Positions 8,691-18,057 of a DNA stretch of 64,000 nucleotides are shown one piece after another (position 1 is the stretch's first letter; each line of letters starts with the position of its first letter). The notes beneath the pieces were generated by a model that searched no databases, was not told where the DNA came from, and saw only the letters and a list, made by a program, of their open reading frames with translations. The position numbers and the translations under genes are program-made. This DNA comes from Devosia subaequoris. GTDB lineage: Bacteria; Pseudomonadota; Alphaproteobacteria; Rhizobiales; Devosiaceae. The stretch spans positions 89,051-153,050 of the forward strand of contig NZ_JACIEW010000009.1 in NCBI RefSeq assembly GCF_014197055.1, written 5' to 3'.

Positions 8691-9698
8691 TTGTACCATT
8701 TCCAGGGATTCACCCAGGCCAAAGACCCTGACGCGCCTGAAACCAACGAAGACCGCATCGTGGCCATTCCCAATCGCCTTTATGCGGTGATCGACGGTGC
8801 GACCGATATCAGCGGCCTGCGCTATGACGATCGGTTGGGGCAGGGCGCCACCGGCGGGTACCTTGCGGCCCAGGCCGTCGCCGAGGTACTCGCGACCGCG
8901 GCCGCCGGCCCGCTGACCCGCCTCCCTGATCCGACCGCGCTCGTCATCGATCTCAATACCGCCATCGCCGCTACCTATCAGAGGCTTAGGATCGCCGGGT
9001 CGGACATACGGTCGGGACTGGCGCGCTTCCGCGCTGCCTTCTCGGCCGCTTTCGCAGTCGGCGACATGGTTCGCCTCGTGGCGCTTGGCGACTGCACTAT
9101 CCGCGTCAACGGCAAGGTAGTGCTTGACCATCATTTTCCCGGTGACACGGTTCTGTCCAAGGCGCGTGCAGTGGCCTGGACCATGTTGCTGGAAAAGGGG
9201 TTGAGTGTGGCTGACATCCGCCCTATCGCCCGGCAGCTCATCGTCCAGGGGCCAACGTCCGCCACCCCGGTGCCCCAGCCCCTCACCGCGGTCGACCTCG
9301 CCGCCATTGTCGCCGCGGTCCGCCGCGACGGCCCCGTGCTTGAAGCTTGCGGCAATGACCTCGCCCTGGTCGACAAGATCCTTGCGGCTGGACTCGAAGG
9401 CATTCGTGCCAATCCGGAGACGTTTCATGCGTCTGCACTCGATGGGGTGAGCGACACCAGCAGTTCGGTCCGCGTGCTCGACCTGCCGCGGTCCGAGATT
9501 AATACGCTCGAACTTGCCACCGACGGCTATCCGGCCCTTCCCGATGCTACCGGCATTGCAGCGTGGGAAGCCGCGCTCGCCGAGGCCGACCGAACCGACC
9601 CGGACCGCGTCGGCCCTCATGCGAGCACCAAGGGTCGCGTGGGCAAGAATTTCGGAGATGACCGCAGCATCCTCTTCATATCCGCAGGAATCAACTGA
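8691..9698 (+). CDS. PP2C-like protein phosphatase domain protein
   Basis: The 335-residue product uses TTG at 8691 with GGGGAG upstream; no other start precedes the first motif. PP2C metal-site motifs are present: NEDR (19-22), VIDGATD (33-39), LGDC (132-135) and a C-terminal DDRS (323-326). The usual DG..D..GG arrangement is divergent, so activity needs testing. It sits between the binding protein and the ATPase, and its stop overlaps the ATPase start (ATGA). A soluble phosphatase inside a transport operon suggests either control of transport by dephosphorylation or action on a phosphorylated solute; this is inference. Confidence 0.75.
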   Translation: MYHFQGFTQAKDPDAPETNEDRIVAIPNRLYAVIDGATDISGLRYDDRLGQGATGGYLAAQAVAEVLATAAAGPLTRLPDPTALVIDLNTAIAATYQRLRIAGSDIRSGLARFRAAFSAAFAVGDMVRLVALGDCTIRVNGKVVLDHHFPGDTVLSKARAVAWTMLLEKGLSVADIRPIARQLIVQGPTSATPVPQPLTAVDLAAIVAAVRRDGPVLEACGNDLALVDKILAAGLEGIRANPETFHASALDGVSDTSSSVRVLDLPRSEINTLELATDGYPALPDATGIAAWEAALAEADRTDPDRVGPHASTKGRVGKNFGDDRSILFISAGIN

Positions 9699-10834
9699 TG
9701 GCCTCTTCTTCGCCGGCACCCGCCCGGCTTTCAGTGCGCGAGCTGACAAAAATCTTCGACACTCCCGATGGACCGGCGACGGCGGTTAAGGACGTCAGCT
9801 TCGACATCGCGCCGAACACGTTCTTCACCATGCTCGGGCCATCGGGCTGCGGGAAGACCACGACGCTGCGCATGATCGCGGGCCTCGAGTCCATTACGAG
9901 CGGTCAGATCCTGTTCAATGGCGAGGACTTCCGCCGCAAGAGCGCCTTCGAGCGCAATATCGGCATGGTGTTCCAGTCCTACGCGCTGTTTCCACACATG
10001 ACGGTTTTCGAAAACGCAGCGTATGGGCTCAGGTTGCGCGGAGTCAACGAAGCGACGATGACGAAGCGGGTACACGAAACGCTGGCCATGCTCCGCCTAG
10101 ACGGACTGGCCCAGCGCTACCCCGCGGATTTGTCGGGCGGCCAGCAGCAGCGCGTCTCGATCGGTCGTGCCCTGGTCTACCATCCCGGCATGCTGCTGCT
10201 TGACGAACCGCTGGCTAATCTCGATGCCAAGCTGCGCGTCGACATGCGCGACGAAATTCGCCGCCTGCAGAAGGCACTGAACGTGATGGCGCTCTATGTG
10301 ACCCACGACCAGGAAGAGGCCATGGCAATCTCCGATGTCATCGGGGTGTTCTCCAAGGGGCGGCTGATGCAGCTGGGCGCGCCCTATGACATCTATTCCG
10401 CGCCGATCTCGCTGTTCGTGGCTGATTTCATTGGCAAGGCCAACTTTTTCCCCGTCGATATTGAATCCCGCGACAACGGCCGGACGGCCGTGGTGGCGCT
10501 TGGCGGCAGCCGCTTTGCCGGAGTCAAGACGGTGACGGCGGCAAGCGATGAGGGTGACTGGTTCGTCAAGCCGCAAGCGGCGTTGATGATGAGCCGGCCT
10601 GAGCAGATGTGGCTCTCCTCAGCGGGCCAGCAGCTCGACAAGCCGGCCTTCGCCGGACGCGCGCTACGCATTCAGTTCCTGGGCAGTTTTGTGCGTTATC
10701 TGGTCGAGAGCAGCCAGGCACGTGGCGAGGTCATTGTCGACCTGCCGGCGTTCGCCGAAGGCGTGTCCGAGGGTGATGAGGTCCGGTTCGGGCTGGTCGG
10801 CCCGGGCCTCGTGTTTGAGGAGGGCAGCCGGTGA
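9698..10834 (+). CDS. ABC transporter ATP-binding protein (FbpC/PotA type)
   Basis: The 378-residue ATPase carries Walker A GPSGCGKT (47-54), signature LSGGQQQR (145-152), Walker B LLLDEPLANLD (166-176) and a C-terminal TOBE-like domain. Its ATG overlaps the phosphatase stop, and its own TGA overlaps the GTG of the permease gene. It drives the fused permease of cassette B. Confidence 0.9.
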   Translation: MASSSPAPARLSVRELTKIFDTPDGPATAVKDVSFDIAPNTFFTMLGPSGCGKTTTLRMIAGLESITSGQILFNGEDFRRKSAFERNIGMVFQSYALFPHMTVFENAAYGLRLRGVNEATMTKRVHETLAMLRLDGLAQRYPADLSGGQQQRVSIGRALVYHPGMLLLDEPLANLDAKLRVDMRDEIRRLQKALNVMALYVTHDQEEAMAISDVIGVFSKGRLMQLGAPYDIYSAPISLFVADFIGKANFFPVDIESRDNGRTAVVALGGSRFAGVKTVTAASDEGDWFVKPQAALMMSRPEQMWLSSAGQQLDKPAFAGRALRIQFLGSFVRYLVESSQARGEVIVDLPAFAEGVSEGDEVRFGLVGPGLVFEEGSR

Positions 10835-12534
10835 GCGAGCTTATAGCAACAGCCATGGCGCCAGCCGCCCGGCGGCGCTTGAACATCGCACCTTATGTGG
10901 CCGGGGGAGTAACCATCTTTGTGCTGGTCGCGTTCCTTCTGTACCCCATCGGCACCACGATGCTGAACAGCTTCGCGCCTGCGGGCGAAGCATTCAACGT
11001 GCTCAATGCGACCCTTGAGAACTTCTCACGCTTCTTTAGCTCGTCCATGTACCAGCAGGCCCTGTTGAACACGATCTTCATCGGCGGGATGGTGACCGTG
11101 CTCGCAACGGCAGTGGCCGTGCCCGCCGCCTATTTCGTTGCGAGGGTGCAGATACCGTTCAAGCCGCTGATCCTGTCGCTGTCGATCATTCCACTCATCT
11201 CGCCACCCTTCATCGGCGCTTATTCCTGGGTGGTGCTGTTCGGCCGCAGCGGCATCGTTTCGCAATACCTGAACCAGTGGTTTGGTATCCAAATGCCGCC
11301 GGTTTACGGGTATTTCGGCGTTATCCTGTCCATGGTTCTGTCGAACTTCACCTATGTTTTCCTATTCGTGCAGGGGGCGCTGACAGCGGTCGATCCGCAT
11401 CTGGAGGAGAGCGCCCGTGTAATGGGCGCGTCGCGCTGGCGCGTGCTGCGCACGGTGGTTCTGCCGCTGGCCATCCCGCCGATGCTGGCCGGGGCCATGA
11501 TCGTTCTCATCGAGGCTCTCGGCGAGTTCGGCGCGCCGGCGGTGCTGGGCGGGGAAATGTATGTGCTCTCTACGCTGATGTATTTCCAGATACACGGCTT
11601 CTTTAATCTCAATGCGGCGTCGGCCATTGCACTAGTCAACGTGCTGATCACCCTCGCGGCCATCCTGTTCCTGATCCGGGTCAACAAGAAGCGCCGCTTC
11701 GTGACGGTCGGCAGCACCACGCGCAGGGCGGCGCTGCAGACCGGCCGAGGCATCCGCATAATTGCCAACTGTTATGTATGGGGATTGCTGGCACTAGCCC
11801 TGCTGCCTCAACTGGTGGTGGTGTTCACCTCGTTTGCCGAGAAGTGGCCGGGCACTCTTTGGCCCACCCAGTATGGCTGGGGCAACTATCAGTATGTGTT
11901 CACCCGCGTCGTCGAACCGCTTCAGAATAGCCTGATCCTTGCGGCGGTGGCGACCGTGGCCTGCGTCGTCTTCGGAACGCTCACCGGCTATGTCGCCGAG
12001 CGCAAGACGTTCTTCGGCAAATGGGCGCTGGACCTCACCATCATGTTGCCTTTCATCCTGCCGGGCATTGTCACCGGGGTGGCGCTGCTGGTTACATACA
12101 ACAGCGGTCCGATCGCACTGACAGGCACCGCCCTGATCATCGTGATCGGCTATTTCGTGCGCCGGATCGCCTATATCTACCGCTCGGTAGTGGCGGCAGT
12201 GACCCAGATCGACCTCAAGATGGAGGAAGCCTCCACCGTTGCCGGTGCGACTTGGGGCACTACGATGCGAAAAGTTACCATTCCCCTGATCGCCCCCGGG
12301 ATTCTTGCCGGTGCGATCATCGTTTTCACCACGCTCATTTCGGAAATGAGCACCACGGTGATGCTCTACTCCGCGCGATGGAAGACTATCTCAATCGCTA
12401 TCTATGAACGTCTGGAAAGTCAGGAGATCTCGGCCGCCGCCGCCATCGGCTCGATCACCATCTTGGTCACGCTGATCCTGGTGCTTGCTGCCACGCGGAT
12501 AATCGGAAAGTCCATGTCAGAACTCTTCTCTTGA
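10831..12534 (+). CDS. ABC transporter permease, two fused membrane domains (FbpB/AfuB type)
   Basis: The 567-residue inner-membrane protein starts with GTG overlapping the ATPase stop. About twelve hydrophobic segments fall into two repeated halves, each with an EAA-like loop: EESARVMGASRWRVLRTVVLP near residue 190 and EEASTVAGATWGTTMRKVTIP near 465. Such fused permeases are standard in Fe3+, hexose-phosphate and phosphonate importers. It forms the whole channel for cassette B. No clear terminator follows. Confidence 0.9.
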   Translation: MSELIATAMAPAARRRLNIAPYVAGGVTIFVLVAFLLYPIGTTMLNSFAPAGEAFNVLNATLENFSRFFSSSMYQQALLNTIFIGGMVTVLATAVAVPAAYFVARVQIPFKPLILSLSIIPLISPPFIGAYSWVVLFGRSGIVSQYLNQWFGIQMPPVYGYFGVILSMVLSNFTYVFLFVQGALTAVDPHLEESARVMGASRWRVLRTVVLPLAIPPMLAGAMIVLIEALGEFGAPAVLGGEMYVLSTLMYFQIHGFFNLNAASAIALVNVLITLAAILFLIRVNKKRRFVTVGSTTRRAALQTGRGIRIIANCYVWGLLALALLPQLVVVFTSFAEKWPGTLWPTQYGWGNYQYVFTRVVEPLQNSLILAAVATVACVVFGTLTGYVAERKTFFGKWALDLTIMLPFILPGIVTGVALLVTYNSGPIALTGTALIIVIGYFVRRIAYIYRSVVAAVTQIDLKMEEASTVAGATWGTTMRKVTIPLIAPGILAGAIIVFTTLISEMSTTVMLYSARWKTISIAIYERLESQEISAAAAIGSITILVTLILVLAATRIIGKSMSELFS

Positions 12535-13398
12535 GCGTAGTCGGCGATTCTGGCCGTAGTTTGCGGACAGTGCATCAGTCTAGGTCGCAGCTCTTGCGTG
12601 CGCCTTGCCAAGTCGGCGGCGCCCGAGGCTGGCACCAAGCAGCTAGGGTCTCGATGATGACAATTGTGCCGCCGCATCAGGACAAGACGGGTGCGCGTCT
12701 GAATTCTCGGTGGTCGGCGGTTCGGTTGTCGTCGGCGCCACCCCCAGCATGACGCGGGAATAGGGTGCGGCAGTCCTTGCGGGCGGAGCTGGCGAGTCGG
12801 ACAATGTGCCGGATACGGTGGAACCCACGCGGCAGTACGTGGATCAGGAAGCGGCGGATGAACTCGTCGGCGGTCATGACCTGCTTACGAGCGAGGCCGC
12901 ACGGCTGTATTCCTTGTATCAATAGTTTACTGTGATCCCATCGAAGGCGATAAGCCATTAAGAAGTGACCCAGCAGGTTGGGATATTTCCACCGAGATTT
13001 GACCCATCTCCAGATGGTGGCAGACACCGGAATTGCCGCAATTGGCCAGAACACTTGTTTCCTAGAAGTCGCATTAAAGGCAGGAGGCCAAAATCAGTCG
13101 AGCGGCATGGCGCCCCGAAACGGTCATCCGGTTAGACCTGAAGACGTCCCGAAAGTTGCCCTTCTTCTTTGCTCAAGCGTCGCCCTTGCCTAGCTCCCAA
13201 AAGGGGCTCGTACGGTGCGCTCCGCCAGGTACGTCCCGGAAGTCGATGGAGGCAATTTCGGAGCAACGGCCCTGCCATACATACTCTCACCCTTTCTCCG
13301 AGTGCTCTGCAGGATCAGCAGGACGCGGAGGTAGCTCCCGAATGTCTGGCGCGAACCCGCCATTTATGGACCGCTTGACTCAATCCAACGTTTAATGA
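12535..13398. other. Gene-poor boundary region with mobile-element debris
   Basis: This 860-base gap separates cassettes B and C. It holds the IS91-like remnant at 12677-12890 (separate entry). On the minus strand near 12960-13060 two related stretches follow each other (TGGGTCAAATCTCGGTGG and TGGGTCACTTCTTAATGG), resembling the ends of some IS21-type elements. No intact gene was found, and nothing else is supported. Confidence 0.45.
12677..12890 (-). pseudogene. IS91-family transposase remnant
   Basis: Read on the minus strand this stretch encodes TADEFIRRFLIHVLPRGF followed by HRIRH and an ARK-rich tail, the conserved late part of IS91/IS801-type transposases. The frame has no transposase start and the remaining domains are missing, so only about 70 codons survive. 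It marks an old insertion between transport cassettes. Confidence 0.7.
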
Positions 13399-13423
13399 TT
13401 AGTTCGGTTAGTGACCGAACTAA
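13399..13423. promoter_or_regulatory. ROK-type operator and likely promoter
   Basis: TTAGTTCGGT and ACCGAACTAA form a perfect 10-bp inverted repeat around TAGTG, ending 13 bases before the GTG of the ROK regulator gene. It matches the form of XylR/ROK operators. TTGACT at 13375-13380 could be a -35 box, with its -10 inside the repeat, which suggests autorepression. Confidence 0.65.
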
Positions 13424-13436
13424 ATAAGGCGCCGAT

Positions 13437-14651
13437 GTGAGCCAGGCCATTCGTATCTCGCGACAGTTTTCCCTTCGCTCTGTCATGGAGGCGATCGTGC
13501 AGGGCGGCTCGGTGTCGCGTGCTTCGCTGTCCAAGCAGACGGGCCTGTCCAAGCAAACCATTTCGGAAATCATGCGCCAGCTCCAAGACGAAGGCTGGGT
13601 GCAGGAGACCGGCCGCACCAGCGGACATGTTGGGCGCACGGCGGTCACATATGAATTGGTGCCCTCGGCCGCCTATATCGCAGCGGTTGATCTGGGTGGC
13701 ACTAAGGTGCGGGTTGCCATTTGCGATCTGTCCAGCCACGTGCTGGCGGAAGTGACCGAGCCGACCCGTGCGGCTGGTGGGCTGGCCGTGGTCGAGCAGA
13801 TTGCTCAGCTTTGCTGGCAGGCGGCGGATAAAGGCGGGGTGCCGCGCGACAAGCTGCGCATTGCGGTCGTGGGCGCTCCCGGGGCCCCGCAGCCAGAGAC
13901 GGGGCGCGTGCTGCTGGCGCCCAATATTGCCGGTTTCGATCAGATGGACGTTGCCGGGGCACTGGAATCTGCCCTCGGATTCGAGGCCATGCTTGAAAAC
14001 GACGTCAATCTGGCAGTGCTTGGCGAGAGCTGGCTGGGCGTCGGTCAGGGTGTCGACGATCTGGCCTTCATTGCCCTGGGCACTGGCGTTGGCAGCGGCT
14101 TGATGTTGAACGGACAATTGGTGCGGGGCGCCGGCAATGCTGCTGGTGAGCTGGGCTTTCTGCCTTTCGGTGCCGATCCGTATGAAGCGGAATCACTGCG
14201 GGCGGGCGCGTTCGAGCGTGTCGTTGCCTCCCATGGCATCATCGGGCGCTACCGCGATGCCGTGGGGCACGACGCCACCGTCCCGGCGATTTTCGAAAAG
14301 GCCAATGCCGGTGATGCTGACGCGATCAAGGTGCTCGATGATACGGCGCGCTATCTTGCGCGGGGTATCGGCGCCATGGCCGCCATGGCCAATCCGCAAA
14401 AGGTCATTCTGGGGGGCTCCATTGGGTCGCGGCCTGAACTGGTCGAGCGGATCCGCCACGTATTGCCGCTCTGCTTTCCCTATCCCGTCGAGGTCGAGGC
14501 GAGCGTTCTGGGCAATCACGCGGCCCTGGTTGGCGCTGCGGCCATCGGGCTGAGCCATCTGCACAATACGCTGTTCGGCACGGAAACGCCGGAAGCCCGC
14601 ATCTCGCTGCCGCCCGCCAACGCTGCGTTGATGCGCGAGGTGCTCAAATGA
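13437..14651 (+). CDS. ROK family transcriptional regulator (XylR/NagC type)
   Basis: The 404-residue protein starts with GTG (no in-frame ATG nearby). An N-terminal winged helix (about 14-72) contains SKQTGLSKQTISEIMRQLQ, followed by a ROK sugar-kinase fold with DLGGTKVR (85-92) and ENDVN (187-191). The usual zinc motif CxCGxxGC is not present; the stretch after GELGFLPFG lacks cysteines. It should repress cassette C through the perfect palindrome just upstream and be released by a sugar or sugar phosphate. Its stop overlaps the next start (ATGA), an unusual coupling of regulator and structural genes. Confidence 0.85.
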   Translation: MSQAIRISRQFSLRSVMEAIVQGGSVSRASLSKQTGLSKQTISEIMRQLQDEGWVQETGRTSGHVGRTAVTYELVPSAAYIAAVDLGGTKVRVAICDLSSHVLAEVTEPTRAAGGLAVVEQIAQLCWQAADKGGVPRDKLRIAVVGAPGAPQPETGRVLLAPNIAGFDQMDVAGALESALGFEAMLENDVNLAVLGESWLGVGQGVDDLAFIALGTGVGSGLMLNGQLVRGAGNAAGELGFLPFGADPYEAESLRAGAFERVVASHGIIGRYRDAVGHDATVPAIFEKANAGDADAIKVLDDTARYLARGIGAMAAMANPQKVILGGSIGSRPELVERIRHVLPLCFPYPVEVEASVLGNHAALVGAAAIGLSHLHNTLFGTETPEARISLPPANAALMREVLK

Positions 14652-15907
14652 GTGAAACCCTGCACAATCGGCTGCTGGCCGCACTGGATCGAGACGAGGC
14701 CATTGGCCTGTTGCGCGGTGCCATTGGCTGCAACAGCGTTACCGGCGATGAGGTCACCATGGTGGCCTATCTCGATCGGCAGATGCGCAGCCGCGGCCTT
14801 GAGGATGTCGAGATCGCAGAATTCCTCCCCGGGCGGCCTAATATCTGGGGACGCCGCAAGGGTTCGGGTGGCGGCAGGCGCCTGCAATTTATCGGTCACA
14901 CCGATACGGTGCATGTCGAGGGCTGGCGCGAGCACTGGGCGGGTGATGAACGCGAGGATCCGTTCGGCGCCCCAATCATTGATGGTGAAATCTGGGGGCG
15001 CGGTGCGGGTGACCTCAAGGCCGGCATCTGCGCGAGCCTGGCGGCGATAAGCCTGCTCGACCGGGCCGGCATCCGGCTCAAGGGCGATGTGGATTTCGCT
15101 TTTGTCGGCGACGAGGAAAGCGGCGAGCCGGGCAGTGGGGTGTCCGCGGGGGTCAAGGCGCATGTGGCACGTATCGCGGCGGGCAGACTGCCGCGCCCGG
15201 ACTTCGTGGTCTATACAGAGCCCACGCGGCTGGCAGTCTATCCAGCGCAAATCGGCTTTTTCATCGCCGACATCACCATTACCGGCAAGTCGGCCTATTT
15301 CGGCGTGCCCGAACTGGGACGTGATGCGCTCAAGGCGAGCCACAAGGTGATGAGTGCGCTCTGGGCGCATTCGGAAGAAGTGTCTGCGCGTGCGGAGCAT
15401 GCCCTGGTAGGCAAGGGCTTCCTGCTCATCACCACACTCAATGGTGGTGGTTTCATTGCCGTTCCCGAGCGCTGCACGCTGTCTCTGATCCGCAAGCTGC
15501 TGCCAGGCGAGAGCCTGGATGCGGCGGCCCGGGAACTGGAAGAGGTCATTCGTGGTGCGGTGACCGACCCTGATATTGCCGTCGAAATCGCCTATCCGGC
15601 CGGGCGCGATCACGCCCTGGGCGGCACCGCAGCAGAGATCGATCTGGATCATTCGGCCCTTGCAATGCTGCAAGAGAGCGTCGGGCAGGCCATGCCCGGA
15701 CGAGGGGGTGCCGAGGGGGCGCCGTTCTGGTCGGAGACTCCGTTCTTCGTGAACGGGCTGGGCATTCCCGCCGTCTATTGCGCGCCGGGGGATATTCGCA
15801 ATTGCCACACATTCGAGGAGCGCGTCAGCGTCGAGGAATATCTCGCCGGGGTCGTGGCCTTTGCCGGTTTCATCGCCCGCTATTGCGGGGTGGAAGACGA
15901 AAACTAG
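14648..15907 (+). CDS. M20 family metallopeptidase / deacylase (ArgE/DapE-like)
   Basis: The 419-residue cytoplasmic enzyme shows the M20 metal site: FIGHTDTVH (His84, Asp86), GRGAGDLKAG (Asp122), GDEESG (Glu156/157), TEPT and a late CHTFEE. Such enzymes hydrolyse N-acyl amino acids, succinyl-diaminopimelate or similar amides. It is co-transcribed with the ROK gene (4-base overlap), and an RbsB-like binding protein follows 28 bases later, so the imported compound may be an amide conjugate rather than a plain sugar. Confidence 0.83.
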   Translation: MSETLHNRLLAALDRDEAIGLLRGAIGCNSVTGDEVTMVAYLDRQMRSRGLEDVEIAEFLPGRPNIWGRRKGSGGGRRLQFIGHTDTVHVEGWREHWAGDEREDPFGAPIIDGEIWGRGAGDLKAGICASLAAISLLDRAGIRLKGDVDFAFVGDEESGEPGSGVSAGVKAHVARIAAGRLPRPDFVVYTEPTRLAVYPAQIGFFIADITITGKSAYFGVPELGRDALKASHKVMSALWAHSEEVSARAEHALVGKGFLLITTLNGGGFIAVPERCTLSLIRKLLPGESLDAAARELEEVIRGAVTDPDIAVEIAYPAGRDHALGGTAAEIDLDHSALAMLQESVGQAMPGRGGAEGAPFWSETPFFVNGLGIPAVYCAPGDIRNCHTFEERVSVEEYLAGVVAFAGFIARYCGVEDEN

Positions 15908-15935
15908 GGAATTTTCAATCAAGGGAGATATGAAG

Positions 15936-16994
15936 ATGAAAACCACGACAAAACTGGCGACGGCCCTGCTGGCCGCAACGCTGCTCCATCCGGTTGCTGG
16001 CTTTGCCCAGACCGTGGGGCCGAATGGCGAAAGTGCCACTCCGTCCTCCGACGTTGTCCTTAGCGATGAGGACATCGCGGCCCTTGCGGGGCAGGGCTAC
16101 AAGGCGGCACTGCTCTGGCACACCTCGTCGGATTTCATCAATGCGGTCTCAGCCGGCGCCAATGATGAATTTGCGCGTGCGGGTGTCGACGTGGTCGTGA
16201 CCACCGATGCCGGTTTCGACGCCGCCAAGCAGCGCTCGGACATCGAGACGGCCCTATCGGCCGGCCCCAATGTCATCCTGTCGCTGCCGCTTGATCCCGT
16301 GACTTCGGCTGCTGCCTTCAGGGAAGCGGTCGAGACGGATGTGGAACTGGTGTTCCTCTCCAACCTGCCGGCCGACTATGTGCATGGCACGGACTATGCC
16401 GCCATCGTCACCGACGATCTGTTCCAGATGGGCAAACAGGCGGCCGACGTGCTGGCCGAGGCCATTGGGGGCGAAGGCGAGGTGGGCTATATCTTCCACG
16501 ATGCCAGCTATTACGTGACCAACCAGCGCGATCAGGCGTTCAAGACGACGATCGAGACCGACTATCCCGATATTTCGATTGTCGCCGAGCAGGGCATTTC
16601 CGATCCGGCGCGTGCCGAGGAACTGGCCAGCGCCATGCTGCTGCAGAACCCCGAGCTCGATGGCATCTATGTGACCTGGGCCGAACCGGCCGATGGGGTA
16701 CTGGCCGCGCTGCGCGGTGCCGGCAATAGCGAAACCAAGGTCGTCACGCTCGATCTTTCCGAGCCTATTGCGCTCGACATGGTGCGCGGTGGCAATGTCG
16801 CTGGTATCGTGGCTGATGAGGCCTATGAGCTGGGCCGCGCCATGGCTGCGGTGGGTCTCAAGGCGCTGCTGGGCCAGGAAACTCCGGCTTTTGTGGTGGC
16901 GCCCGCGCTGACCGTCACGGCGGACAATGTCGCTGAAGGCTGGCAGCAGTCGTTGCACCGTGACGCACCGGCTTCGGTTTTGGCCGCACAGTAA
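15936..16994 (+). CDS. ABC transporter substrate-binding protein (RbsB/type 1 periplasmic)
   Basis: Starting at ATG 15936 gives 352 residues; an ATG six bases earlier is only two bases from the AAGGGAG Shine-Dalgarno, so it is less likely. A signal peptide ends near GFAQ. The ribose-binding fold shows in NVILSLPLDPVTSAAAFREA, GTDYAAIVTDDLFQMG and LDGIYVTWAEPADGV. It is a clear paralog of the 47711 binding protein. It feeds the permease at 17055 and the ATPase at 19269. The ligand is unknown. Confidence 0.88.
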   Translation: MKTTTKLATALLAATLLHPVAGFAQTVGPNGESATPSSDVVLSDEDIAALAGQGYKAALLWHTSSDFINAVSAGANDEFARAGVDVVVTTDAGFDAAKQRSDIETALSAGPNVILSLPLDPVTSAAAFREAVETDVELVFLSNLPADYVHGTDYAAIVTDDLFQMGKQAADVLAEAIGGEGEVGYIFHDASYYVTNQRDQAFKTTIETDYPDISIVAEQGISDPARAEELASAMLLQNPELDGIYVTWAEPADGVLAALRGAGNSETKVVTLDLSEPIALDMVRGGNVAGIVADEAYELGRAMAAVGLKALLGQETPAFVVAPALTVTADNVAEGWQQSLHRDAPASVLAAQ

Positions 16995-17004
16995 TCCCTC
17001 CCGG

Positions 17005-17028
17005 GGCGGGGGCAATGGTGCTCCCGCC
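17005..17028 (+). other. Intercistronic hairpin after binding-protein gene
   Basis: GGCGGGGGC pairs with GCTCCCGCC (one G-T wobble) around AATGGT, ten bases after the binding-protein stop and before the permease gene. There is no T-run. Confidence 0.5.
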
Positions 17029-17054
17029 TCAACCCTGATCTTCACGAGGCCGCT

Positions 17055-18047
17055 ATGACCGCGCCCCAGTCCGCCGCTCCTACGACAACTTCGCTCTTGG
17101 CTCGCCTGTCCGGCGCCAATCTGCAGCAATATGTCGTCTATGTCGGTTTTCTGGCCATTTTCCTGTTCTTTGCGGTGGTGCTGCGCGACAGCGGCTTCCT
17201 GACCCAGAGAAACCTGATCAACATCATCCTGCAGACCGCGCCGGTGACGATCATGGCTATCGGGCTGGTCTTTGCCCTGTCGGCCGGCGAGATCGACCTT
17301 TCGATCGGCTCAACTGTTGCCGTTTCGGCGCTTGGCGGGGCGATGGCGATGGCGGCATTTCCGCAGGCGGCGCTGCTCGCCGGGATTGGCGCCGGGCTGG
17401 GCATGGGGCTACTGGTCGGGCTGGTCAATGGGGCGCTGGTCGCCTATCTGCGGTTGCCCTCGTTCCTCGTGACGCTGGCCACCATGGGACTGTTTGCCGG
17501 CGTGGCGCGCTCGCTGACGCAATTGCGCTCGATACCGGTCACCGACCCCGTGTTTACGGGCCTGTTCGGTTCGGGAAATCTGTTCGGCATTCCATCACTG
17601 GTCATTTGGACAATCGCGGCGGTTGCCATCGGCCACTTCATCTTCCGGCAAACCAAATATGGCGCGCACGTGCTGGCGACGGGTGACAATGCGCGGGCGG
17701 CCATGGTCACCGGCATCAAGGTGCCGCGCGTCCGGCTCTCGGTGTTCCTGATCAGCGGCGCCATGGCCGGCCTGGCCGGGCTGCTCTATTCGGGGCGGCT
17801 GCAGGCGGCGAAATATACGTTGGGCGAAACCGATCTGATGACGGTGATTGCCGCGGTGATTGTCGGCGGCACGCTGCTCCATGGTGGAAAGGGCTCTATC
17901 ATCGGGGCGCTGGTGGGCTCGCTGATGATGGGCATGCTCAATAATGGGCTGATCCTGATGGGGCTCTCCGTCTCCGACCAGATGATCGTACGCGGTCTCA
18001 TCATCCTCATCGCCGTTGCGGTCTCGCTGCGCGAAACCTCCCGCTAG
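17055..18047 (+). CDS. ABC transporter permease (RbsC type)
   Basis: The 330-residue polytopic protein has 8-10 hydrophobic spans and RbsC signatures: LSAGEIDLSIGSTVAVSALG near residue 77, GATGDN-type loop (LATGDNARAAMVTGI) and VGGTLLHGGKGSIIGALVG near the end. It would form a homodimeric channel with the ATPase encoded at 19269. It precedes the yhfX-like gene by only ten bases. Confidence 0.9.
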   Translation: MTAPQSAAPTTTSLLARLSGANLQQYVVYVGFLAIFLFFAVVLRDSGFLTQRNLINIILQTAPVTIMAIGLVFALSAGEIDLSIGSTVAVSALGGAMAMAAFPQAALLAGIGAGLGMGLLVGLVNGALVAYLRLPSFLVTLATMGLFAGVARSLTQLRSIPVTDPVFTGLFGSGNLFGIPSLVIWTIAAVAIGHFIFRQTKYGAHVLATGDNARAAMVTGIKVPRVRLSVFLISGAMAGLAGLLYSGRLQAAKYTLGETDLMTVIAAVIVGGTLLHGGKGSIIGALVGSLMMGMLNNGLILMGLSVSDQMIVRGLIILIAVAVSLRETSR

Positions 18048-18057
18048 GAGTTCAACC

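Noticed and set aside
14516..16075. A 519-codon minus-strand frame opposite the M20 peptidase
   Set aside because: Antisense shadow; the plus-strand gene has all M20 metal motifs.
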